DNA from: a virus
Virus record (IMG/VR): IMGVR_UViG_3300034158_000002
Location: 1 to 36,858 of that record
Length of the DNA stretch: 36,858 bases
Strand: one strand, 5' to 3'
Shown: positions 29,781-36,858 of the stretch, piece by piece
Layout of the letters: each line of letters begins with the position of its first letter
How positions within the stretch are numbered: position 1 is the stretch's first letter
Notes under the pieces: generated by a model
Databases searched by the model: none
Seen by the model: only the letters and a program-made list of their open reading frames with translations
What the model was told of the DNA's origin: nothing
Translations under genes and position numbers: made by a program

Positions 29781-30803
29781 ATGGCTGGTACCCCAGAATA
29801 CAACGCTAGTGCCCTCACCCGTGATTGGTGGGCTGGTGCTAACGCTGACCAAGACATCCACATCGAAGCCTACGAAGGCGACGTAGAGGGCTCGTTCAAG
29901 GTCGAATCGATGTTCCGCAGCATGAACCTCACCCGCTTCAAGTCGGTGATGAACCAGTCTAACACTTGGCGCGGCGACCGCATCGGTGCGGCTGTGGTCA
30001 AGGGCCGTAAGTCTGGCGAGAAGCTGGACGGTGCCCGCATTGCGAACGACAAGTTCCTCGTAACCGTGGACACCACCTCGTTCATCCGCACCCCATTCGA
30101 CTACCAAGACGACTGGACCGCTCCTGACTTCCAGTCGGAGTACAGCGCTGAACACGGCTCGGCGCACGCTAAGGCGTTCGACGAAGCCCACATCATCGCC
30201 CTGATTAAGTGCTCTGCCTTCGTGGCACCTGCACACTTGGCGGGTTCGTTCAAGAACGGCTTGAAGGCTACCACTACCGGCTTGAACGCTGCTGTGGCAA
30301 CTGGCACCCTGTCTGCGAACGAAGTCAAGGCTTCGATCATCGTGGCTACCCACAAGGGCTTGCTGAAAGAGTTCGTTAAGCGCGACCTCGGCGGCTCCCT
30401 GAAGGCCAACATCACCCTGATGAACCCGGACATCTTCGATCTCTTGCTGGACGAGAAGAAGCTGATGAACGTGGACTACCAAGGCGGTGGCGGTGAGAAC
30501 GACTTCGCTGCCCGTCGTGTTGCATGGCTGAACGGCACCCGCGTCATCGAGACTCCACGTTTCCCAACTGGCGTCATCACTGACCACATCCTCGGCGCTG
30601 ACTTCAACGTCTCCGCTGCTGAGGCTAAGGCTGCCTTCATCATCTTCAACCCGGCTAAGGCTCTGGTGACTGTCGAGGCTAAGTCCATGACTGTTCACAA
30701 GTGGGACGACCCACAGCACTTCCAGTCGGTGCTCGACACGTACTGCATGTACACCGTCGGCCAACACCGCCCAGACGCGGTGGCTGTCGGCTTCACTGAG
30801 TAA
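29781..30803 (+). CDS. Major capsid protein
   Basis: 340 residues, near T7 gp10A (345). HK97-fold phage capsid protein. The N-arm with MAGTPEYNASALTRDWWAGA, the strand region DTTSFIRTPFDYQDDW, and the C-terminal AKSMTVHKWDDPQHFQSVLD are typical of phiKMV-like capsids. Strong ribosome site (AAGGAG), own promoter, structured leader and a strong terminator right after it all indicate very high expression. Confidence 0.96.
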   Translation: MAGTPEYNASALTRDWWAGANADQDIHIEAYEGDVEGSFKVESMFRSMNLTRFKSVMNQSNTWRGDRIGAAVVKGRKSGEKLDGARIANDKFLVTVDTTSFIRTPFDYQDDWTAPDFQSEYSAEHGSAHAKAFDEAHIIALIKCSAFVAPAHLAGSFKNGLKATTTGLNAAVATGTLSANEVKASIIVATHKGLLKEFVKRDLGGSLKANITLMNPDIFDLLLDEKKLMNVDYQGGGGENDFAARRVAWLNGTRVIETPRFPTGVITDHILGADFNVSAAEAKAAFIIFNPAKALVTVEAKSMTVHKWDDPQHFQSVLDTYCMYTVGQHRPDAVAVGFTE

Positions 30804-30812
30804 TCAGTAACT

Positions 30813-30856
30813 AAGAGGGAGGATGGGCCATTACGGCTTGTCCTCCCTTTTTTTTT
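30813..30856 (+). terminator. Strong intrinsic terminator after the capsid gene
   Basis: GGGAGGA (30817-30823) pairs with TCCTCCC (30841-30847) around 17 bases, followed by nine T (30848-30856); A-rich bases before the stem can extend it. It corresponds to T-phi behind the T7 capsid gene and would lower tail-gene expression relative to capsid. Confidence 0.9.
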
Positions 30857-30870
30857 GGGCTAAATAAACC

Positions 30871-31425
30871 ATGGAACTATTAACAGCAGTAAACCTGATC
30901 CTACCGGCACTCGGTGAGCACCCCGTTACGCGGGTGGACATGAAGCACCCTACGCTAGCAGTGATCCTGCCAGTAGTGCAGTCGCAGATAGACCGGTGCC
31001 TGATGCGTGGTTGGTGGTTCAACGAGTTCCCAACTACGTTGTACCCGGACAGTGAAGGCGGTATCGCAATCCCATCCGACACTCTGGCCTTTATCCCACA
31101 AGAGGGGCAGCCCGGTACTGTTCGGAACGGTGTGTTGTTCAACACCACCTCACTCGACTACATCTGGGACAAGCCAGTACCGGGTACCATCCAGCTTCGC
31201 ATGTCCTTCGAGGAACTGCCTGAGTCAGTGGCCACGTACGTGTTCTACAACGCGCTCGTGCAGACCTACCTCGTGGACATCGGCCTTGAGTCGGTAGTCG
31301 GGGAGTGGAAACAGATTGCCAAGGAGTCTGAGTTCTTGGCTACTAACGAACACCTGCGGAACATGAGACACACGACCCGGAAGTCTGGGCGCTACGCTCG
31401 GCTCCGCTCAGCAATGAGGTCGTAA
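30871..31425 (+). CDS. Tail tubular protein A (gatekeeper)
   Basis: 184 residues, near T7 gp11 (196). It joins the portal to the nozzle. Typical blocks are ELLTAVNLILPALGEHPVTR, IDRCLMRGWWFNEFPTTLYP and TIQLRMSFEELPESVATYVF. No good ribosome site is seen before the ATG (GGGCTAAATAAACC), so translation may be modest, in line with the need for few copies. It lies just beyond the capsid terminator. Confidence 0.93.
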   Translation: MELLTAVNLILPALGEHPVTRVDMKHPTLAVILPVVQSQIDRCLMRGWWFNEFPTTLYPDSEGGIAIPSDTLAFIPQEGQPGTVRNGVLFNTTSLDYIWDKPVPGTIQLRMSFEELPESVATYVFYNALVQTYLVDIGLESVVGEWKQIAKESEFLATNEHLRNMRHTTRKSGRYARLRSAMRS

Positions 31426-31426
31426 T

Positions 31427-33769
31427 ATGTCAGGTTATGAAGGTGCGTACAGCACCATCCTGCAAGGTGTATCGCAGCAGCTGCCTAAGCTGCGGTTGGT
31501 CGGGCAGGTCACGGCACAGGACAACATGGTATCGGACATCGTAACGAACGTCCGACGGCGACCGGGGCTTACGTCCAAGTTCTACCGCCCATTCCCCGGC
31601 GAGGATACAAATAGTGTCCGGGCTTGGGAGACGGACATAGCAGGGCAGCGGGTGCACGTGTTCGTCGGGGTACGCACTGGTAGATTACTCGTACTGTCTG
31701 AAGACTTGACCACAGTAGTGTACGAGACTACAAGCACTTACCTTCAGGCCGCAGCGGCACAGGACATCCGTGGGACTACTGTAGGGGACGAGTTCTTCTT
31801 CTTGAACGTGACGAAGCAGCCAGCTGTAGGCCCACCTAGTGAGGTGGCTACTACACCGGATAGCCTAGGATTCTTCTACATCCGCTCGGGTGCTTTCTCC
31901 AAGAGCTACAGCGTCACCGTGACGAACGTGTACGGGTCGGTAACTATATCGTACACGACCCCGAATGGGACTGGGGCCGGGGATGCAGCAGCATCCACCC
32001 CAGATTACATCGCAGGCGCGTTAGCTGGTCAGAGCGCTACATTGGCCGCTATCAACGTATTCGCGGCAGTGACTGGAGCTTTCGCTGGCCTGTTCATGGC
32101 CTCAGTTACCGGCAACAAGCTATCTGTAGTTTCCCCATCTGGTTCCTCCTACATCCAATGCTCCAACGTATCGAAGGTACGTATAGAGGCAGACCTACCG
32201 CAGATACTACCGGCTGGCTTCGACGGGTATGTTATGTCCGTAGGTGAGCAGAAGGTGCTGCGGTACTACAAGTACATCAACGCCCGGAAGGAGTGGTTGG
32301 AATGCGGGGTATACGCTAGCCCTGCCACCCTGACCAACATGCCTGCCTCCCTGACCTACAACGGAACTTGGGTGTACAGTCAGACTGCATTCGAGGGGCG
32401 GCTGTCTGGTGACGAGGACACTAACCCAGTCCCTGTATTCTGCACGGCACGTAAGCCATCGGGCCTAGCTGCCTTCCAGAACCGCCTAGTAATCCTCGCC
32501 GGGTCTACGGTGTACATGTCAGGCAGCACGAACCCCCGCCGATTCTTCCGGTCAACTGTGACGAGTCTACTGGACAACGACACCATCGCAGTAGGGTCCA
32601 GCGCGAACAGCTCTGCGGAGTACCAGTACGCTGTACCGTTCCAGAAGGACTTGCTGCTGTTCTCTAGGAAGTACCAAGCGCTGATACCCTCTGGTGGGAA
32701 CGCTGTTACGCCTCGCACTGCAACGGTCCTACTCACCTCCGCGTACTCCGTGGATACCCTGAGCGAACCTGTGCCGGTAGGGCGTACACTACTGTTCTCC
32801 GCCCCACGGTCTTCCGACTATTTCGGATTCATGGAGATGGTGTCGAGTCAGTACACGGATGCACAGTACGTGGCGAACGATGCTACGGCCCACCTACCTA
32901 AGTACATGGGCGGCTCATGCCGATTCGGTGTGGCGTCCTCGGTTGCGAGTATGGTGCTGTTCGCCCCGTCACGGGACACGTCCTCCCTCGTGGTGTACGA
33001 GTACAGCTGGGATGGTGACACGAAGGTGCAGCAGGCTTGGCACACTTGGAGGTTCAAGTACCCGGTAGCCTCGGCCTACTTCTCGAACGAAGTCATTAAC
33101 GTGATATTCATTCAGAACGGGCAGCTGGTTGGTTGTACCATGGACCCGCGACAAGGTGCGCTGAACTTCAGCACAACGCGACGGCCTTTCCTAGACTTCA
33201 ACGGGGAGGTTCTGGTTACTGACAACAAGTGTACTATCCCAGCGTGGGTGACAACCCTAGACCCAGCAGCCATGGCTAGCCTGAAGCTCACTGTGAGCTC
33301 CGGCCCGTTGGCCGGGGAAGCGGTGGGTATCGCCAGCTACACCGGGAACGTCATTACAACTGTGAGGTCATTCCCGTCTGGGTGGGTTAGCTTCGGCTTC
33401 CCGTACCGCTCCTTGCTGAGCCCAACGCCTCCGATTGCCCAAGACCACAACGGTATCAAGATCGAGTCGGCTAAGCTCACAGTGCTGCGCTTCGGTATCT
33501 CGACGCAGAACTCTAGCGAGTACATGGTCAGGGTAACTGACAGCACCAGCCTAGATGCAGAGGTTATCGACCAAGCTACCCTGCGGTTCTGCTCTACGGA
33601 GCTGGAGCTAGGGCAGGCCCGGTACGCCTCTGCTGCAAGGGCTGTGATCCCGGCCCGCACAAACGCCGACAGCACTACGCTAACGATGTACACCGAAGAC
33701 ACAGGGGAGATGAACTTCACCGGCCTTGACTACATGGGTCGTTTCAATACACGTATCAGAAGGAGATAA
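31427..33769 (+). CDS. Tail tubular protein B (nozzle)
   Basis: 780 residues, near T7 gp12 (794). Begins GYEGAYSTILQGVSQQLPKL, a hallmark of this family, then TNVRRRPGLTSKF. Mostly beta-rich, as for the propeller-like nozzle. Ends in GLDYMGRFNTRIRRR. It begins one base after the gene for tubular protein A, with GAGG as ribosome site. Confidence 0.95.
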   Translation: MSGYEGAYSTILQGVSQQLPKLRLVGQVTAQDNMVSDIVTNVRRRPGLTSKFYRPFPGEDTNSVRAWETDIAGQRVHVFVGVRTGRLLVLSEDLTTVVYETTSTYLQAAAAQDIRGTTVGDEFFFLNVTKQPAVGPPSEVATTPDSLGFFYIRSGAFSKSYSVTVTNVYGSVTISYTTPNGTGAGDAAASTPDYIAGALAGQSATLAAINVFAAVTGAFAGLFMASVTGNKLSVVSPSGSSYIQCSNVSKVRIEADLPQILPAGFDGYVMSVGEQKVLRYYKYINARKEWLECGVYASPATLTNMPASLTYNGTWVYSQTAFEGRLSGDEDTNPVPVFCTARKPSGLAAFQNRLVILAGSTVYMSGSTNPRRFFRSTVTSLLDNDTIAVGSSANSSAEYQYAVPFQKDLLLFSRKYQALIPSGGNAVTPRTATVLLTSAYSVDTLSEPVPVGRTLLFSAPRSSDYFGFMEMVSSQYTDAQYVANDATAHLPKYMGGSCRFGVASSVASMVLFAPSRDTSSLVVYEYSWDGDTKVQQAWHTWRFKYPVASAYFSNEVINVIFIQNGQLVGCTMDPRQGALNFSTTRRPFLDFNGEVLVTDNKCTIPAWVTTLDPAAMASLKLTVSSGPLAGEAVGIASYTGNVITTVRSFPSGWVSFGFPYRSLLSPTPPIAQDHNGIKIESAKLTVLRFGISTQNSSEYMVRVTDSTSLDAEVIDQATLRFCSTELELGQARYASAARAVIPARTNADSTTLTMYTEDTGEMNFTGLDYMGRFNTRIRRR

Positions 33770-33772
33770 CCA

Positions 33773-34414
33773 TTGGTTTGGCCATTGATTGCAATGGCTG
33801 CCATGTCGATGATGTCTCAGAACAAGCAAGCCGCTGGGGCCGCAGACGCGGCTGGTAGCTATGCGATTCAGCAACGAGACAGAGCTTTGGACTACGTAGG
33901 CGAGTCCAAAGCCACCATGGAAGCCAACACGAAGAACTTCCAAGCCCAAGCCTTCCGGGTTGGGATGTTGAACGTACAGAAGTCACAGGAGGTACGTGCT
34001 CTAGAACAGCGGAAGTTCGATGCCTCAGCCGGGGAGCAGGCAGCACTAGGGTCTGCGGCGGTTAACGCTGCGGCCTCCGGTACTGTAGGCGCCTCTGTCG
34101 ATGCAGTGCAGTCGGACATCCAGATGGCGTTCGACAAGGTGCGCGCTCAGATCTCAGACGAGAACGAGATGAACGCCTTGAACTATAACACCGCCCTGTA
34201 CGACCTAGTAACGAACGGGCAGAACTCTATCGTATCCGCAGGTGAGTTCCGAAACGGTCAGAAGATCGGTAAAGGAGCTAGCCAGTTGGCCATGCTCGGC
34301 GGGGCTGCTATGTCCGTAGCTGGGCAGTACGTAGGCGCTAAGATGGACTTGGGCTTAGGCTCCAAACCAGAACCAAGCTTCGGCGCTCAAGCCGGGTTCA
34401 CATTATCGAGGTAA
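33773..34414 (+). CDS. Internal virion protein (T7 gp14-like)
   Basis: 213 residues from TTG 33773, supported by AAGGAG at a proper distance. Hydrophobic N-terminus (MVWPLIAMAAMSMMS), then a long Ala/Gln-rich helical body (about 25-150) and a Gly/Ala-rich stretch (LAMLGGAAMSVAGQYVGAKM) that could insert in a membrane. It matches in length and position T7 gp14, which is ejected and forms the outer-membrane channel for DNA entry. Confidence 0.85.
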   Translation: MVWPLIAMAAMSMMSQNKQAAGAADAAGSYAIQQRDRALDYVGESKATMEANTKNFQAQAFRVGMLNVQKSQEVRALEQRKFDASAGEQAALGSAAVNAAASGTVGASVDAVQSDIQMAFDKVRAQISDENEMNALNYNTALYDLVTNGQNSIVSAGEFRNGQKIGKGASQLAMLGGAAMSVAGQYVGAKMDLGLGSKPEPSFGAQAGFTLSR

Positions 34415-34418
34415 CACA

Positions 34419-36858
34419 ATGGTATTACGTGCATCGGGGCCACTGAACATCAGTGCGCCTCAGGGCACCGCACAGGTGCGTCAAAGCAGTGTCGGCCAAG
34501 TCGGTCCCGACGTACGCAAGTTCAGTCAGGGCAGGGCAGGTGGAGTCGCCCCGTCCACTGAGTCCACAGCAGATCGCATCATAGGTTCCATGATCCCACT
34601 GGGGCAGAAGATCGCAGATAACGCCTTCAAGGAGCAGCTTGAGTCCAAGTATCTTGAGGGTGTGCAGGCTGCGGCGCAGGGTAAGAGCGAAGAGGCACTT
34701 AGCACGAACCCGCTCACTGCTGACTGGTCTACAGCAGGCTACCGCGACACCGTAGGCCGTGTGGCTATTAGTCAGCATCAGGCCCAGCTCCAGCTCGACC
34801 TCCCACGGTTGGCGCAAGGCACCCCTGAGCAGTTCAAGGACTACATGACCGAGAAGCGTAAGCCGCTTCAGGATCAGCTTGAGGGTATGTCGAAGCAGCA
34901 GCGTGCTGCCATGTTCGGCCAGATGGCCAACGACGAAGTAGCTGCTCAGAAGAAATACACCACCTCCCGATCAGCGTGGATCTTGGATCAGGAGCAGAAG
35001 TCGATCCAACAGTCTATGACCGTACGCCGGGGCAACCTCGACGCGGCCAAGGGCGACATGCATCTGTACCAGCAGGAAGTGCAGGGCTTCGTCGGGGCCA
35101 TCTATAAGGATGTGTGGCAGAACCCAAAGCTCACCCCTCAGATGCAGCTGGACATGACACGTCAGGCTATGGAGTACGCCTCCAGCTCTGACAACGTGGC
35201 CGTGTACGATGGTATGAAGAACACCGAGGTGAACTTCGCTGACGGCACCAAAGGGACCATGATGTCCCGGCTGGGGTTCGACGACCAGATCAAGGTAGAC
35301 AAGGCCCACCGCTCCGCTATGGATCGCGTCAAGGTTGTACGCTCACAGGACTTCGAGACGTGGGTAGCCGCAAAGACTACGCAGTGGAAAGACCCTAACG
35401 GCGGTGTCACTGAGTCGTACGCTGAAGTAGACGCCCAGCTCAGGAAGGCCGAAGAGTCCGGTATCCTCGGCGCAGGTAAGCGGGAGTCGGTGCTCAAGGA
35501 CTACTTCCATGCGGTGGCTACCAATGGCGACAACTCTGCCTTGGCAAAAGGATTCGCTGGTGGCGACCAACAGGAGTTTCTGCGGCAGGGGAAGACCCAA
35601 GACGATGGCCTGAAGGCGTGGCTGAAGGTGAACAAGGACGCACCGCTGCCGCAGGTCGTGCAGGGGCTCATGGTCATTGGCAACAACAGCGGTATGGATT
35701 CCGCCCTGACCCAAGCCGGTAAGTTCCTCACCCCGGCGTTTGCCCAACTAGGGTACGGCGAGGACATCAACCCAGAGAACGCACAGCTTGTGACAAACAC
35801 GCTCTCGGCACTCACCATCGCAGAGCAGACCAACCCCGGAGCTAAGTCCAAGTTCCTGCAAGCACTGAACCCAGAGCAGCAGGACATGGCGTTGTACATG
35901 TCCGAGCTACAGAAGGAAGGCACAGCCGACCCGCTCACAGTGGTCAAGATGGCACGGGCCAAGGTGTTGCAGGATAAGCAGTCCGGTGGGTTGACCTCCG
36001 AACTCAGAGCGAATGCCTTGAAGGTAGACGCTCCGGTGGTACAGGAGATTGACGACTACCAACTGCTCGGCGCTATCAGCGTCAAGGCTAAGAACTGGAT
36101 TGGGCTAGGTCCTAGCGATAAACAGCGCCTAAGCACTGGCCGCGACTGGTTCGAGAACGCCGACCGTACCGCAGAGATCCGAGCACAGGGGCAGGTTGCC
36201 TTGTCGGAGGAACTGGCGAACACTCGGCAGACTAACCCATTCATGTCCGCAGACTCCCGCCGCTCTAAGGCGTTGGCTGCTGTAGCTGCCCGTGCTGTGG
36301 ACACGTCGTCTGGTCCATTGATCATGCCTAAAGGGCAGTCGGTGCAGTCGTACTTCGGTGTGCCTGAGTATGCCGATAGGGCGTACGTCGGCAAGGCTAT
36401 CGACACAATGATGAAGCCAGCAGATGGTAACCGCATTGCGTGGGGTATCGACGCGACGAACAAGCTCACGTACAAGGAGTTGAACGACCAGAACCGTGTA
36501 GTGAAGTCCGGCATCGTAGACCCTAAGACTGTGGCGCCATTTGTGCAGGACCAGTTGAACGCAGATGCTGCTAAAGCCTCTGCTCAGGTAGGCCCCGGTA
36601 AGAGCGTGAAGGGTGTGCAGTTCAATGGGCTGAACACTGCGAACGCTGAACCCTCGGCAATGCTGAAGCTTCGCGAGGACATCATCAACTCCGAGAACGT
36701 AAGCTCTACCTCGTACGCTGACTCAGGTGGCACCAGCTTCGGCGTGGGTATCCACCAGACTAACAACCACTACCAACGGCCCCCGCCGGGTGGTACGTAC
36801 AGCGACGGGCAGATCCGGGACACGTTCCTCCGTGCCTCGAACGATGCAGCTGAGCTGG
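34419..36858 (+). CDS. Internal virion protein with lysozyme-like domain (phiKMV gp36-like), 3' end outside window
   Basis: Open from ATG 34419 to the window end: 813 residues seen, no stop. The first 750 residues are helical and polar, as in T7 gp15/phiKMV gp36. Near the end, REDIINSENVSSTSYADSGG then TSFGVGIHQT resembles a T4-lysozyme active site: Glu759, eight residues, Asp768, and a [ST]-[IF]-G-[VI]-G strand. The spacing after the Asp is one residue shorter than in T4 lysozyme. phiKMV gp36 has a C-terminal lysozyme domain that opens a local hole in peptidoglycan during DNA entry, and this looks like the same arrangement. Confidence 0.88.
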   Translation, partial: MVLRASGPLNISAPQGTAQVRQSSVGQVGPDVRKFSQGRAGGVAPSTESTADRIIGSMIPLGQKIADNAFKEQLESKYLEGVQAAAQGKSEEALSTNPLTADWSTAGYRDTVGRVAISQHQAQLQLDLPRLAQGTPEQFKDYMTEKRKPLQDQLEGMSKQQRAAMFGQMANDEVAAQKKYTTSRSAWILDQEQKSIQQSMTVRRGNLDAAKGDMHLYQQEVQGFVGAIYKDVWQNPKLTPQMQLDMTRQAMEYASSSDNVAVYDGMKNTEVNFADGTKGTMMSRLGFDDQIKVDKAHRSAMDRVKVVRSQDFETWVAAKTTQWKDPNGGVTESYAEVDAQLRKAEESGILGAGKRESVLKDYFHAVATNGDNSALAKGFAGGDQQEFLRQGKTQDDGLKAWLKVNKDAPLPQVVQGLMVIGNNSGMDSALTQAGKFLTPAFAQLGYGEDINPENAQLVTNTLSALTIAEQTNPGAKSKFLQALNPEQQDMALYMSELQKEGTADPLTVVKMARAKVLQDKQSGGLTSELRANALKVDAPVVQEIDDYQLLGAISVKAKNWIGLGPSDKQRLSTGRDWFENADRTAEIRAQGQVALSEELANTRQTNPFMSADSRRSKALAAVAARAVDTSSGPLIMPKGQSVQSYFGVPEYADRAYVGKAIDTMMKPADGNRIAWGIDATNKLTYKELNDQNRVVKSGIVDPKTVAPFVQDQLNADAAKASAQVGPGKSVKGVQFNGLNTANAEPSAMLKLREDIINSENVSSTSYADSGGTSFGVGIHQTNNHYQRPPPGGTYSDGQIRDTFLRASNDAAEL

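Noticed and set aside
29775-30767. 330-residue - strand frame opposite the capsid gene
   Set aside because: Long antisense frames arise from the codon bias of highly expressed genes; no start signal, and the capsid identity of the + strand is clear.
1-36858. CRISPR arrays, insertion sequences, integrase or repressor genes
   Set aside because: None seen; no spaced identical repeats of CRISPR size, no transposase and no lysogeny gene, in agreement with a strictly lytic phage.

Overview
The window is most of the genome of a lytic, short-tailed T7-supergroup phage (Autographiviridae type) infecting a Gram-negative bacterium. Evidence: every convincing gene lies on the + strand; there is a single-subunit RNA polymerase, a T7-type family A DNA polymerase, a podovirus portal, scaffold, capsid and tail-tube set, and lysis by a holin, a SAR endolysin and a two-component spanin. 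The RNA polymerase gene sits directly before the structural block, and primase and helicase are separate genes. Both are features of phiKMV-like phages rather than T7 itself. A Pseudomonas-like host is plausible but not shown.

Layout. 1-4176: 3' end of small terminase, large terminase, holin, SAR endolysin, Rz/Rz1, then four small genes, one of which (3503-3739) looks like an Acb2 anti-CBASS cyclic-nucleotide sponge. 4177-5494: about 1.3 kb without a convincing gene, with short-repeat arrays, inverted repeats and four tandem consensus sigma70 promoters (5106-5425). This is the expected location of the physical genome ends and the early promoters, so the window appears to be cut from a circular map. 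5618-5953: a hairpin-rich stretch that may be a structured RNA. 5954-11186: about 18 small, mostly unknown early genes in translationally coupled strings, including a 2OG-Fe(II) oxygenase, an HDxxH protein and a small lipoprotein.

11201-24032: terminator, HNH endonuclease, primase, helicase, ligase, nucleotidyltransferase, DNA polymerase, a putative ssDNA-binding protein, 5'-3' exonuclease, a second HNH endonuclease, endonuclease VII, metallophosphoesterase and a DUF5664-type nucleotide hydrolase. 24032-26491: phage RNA polymerase. 26491-36858: structural region with portal, scaffold, capsid, tail tubular A and B and internal virion proteins. The last is cut by the window end just after a lysozyme-like active site. 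The remaining internal protein, the tail fibre and the 5' end of terS lie outside the window.

Control logic. Host RNA polymerase would start at the four early promoters and read through to the phage RNA polymerase gene. That enzyme would then read a 17-bp motif (GAAGCCGGRTATAATGG) found three times: two copies flank a very AT-rich stretch after the polymerase gene, which resembles the T7 primary origin layout, and one lies before the capsid gene. A strong intrinsic terminator follows the capsid gene. The least expected items are the Acb2-like gene behind the lysis cassette, the TGATCA and CTGACT repeat arrays, the paired hairpins at 5812-5929, and a duplicated leader element at 6683 and 7475.
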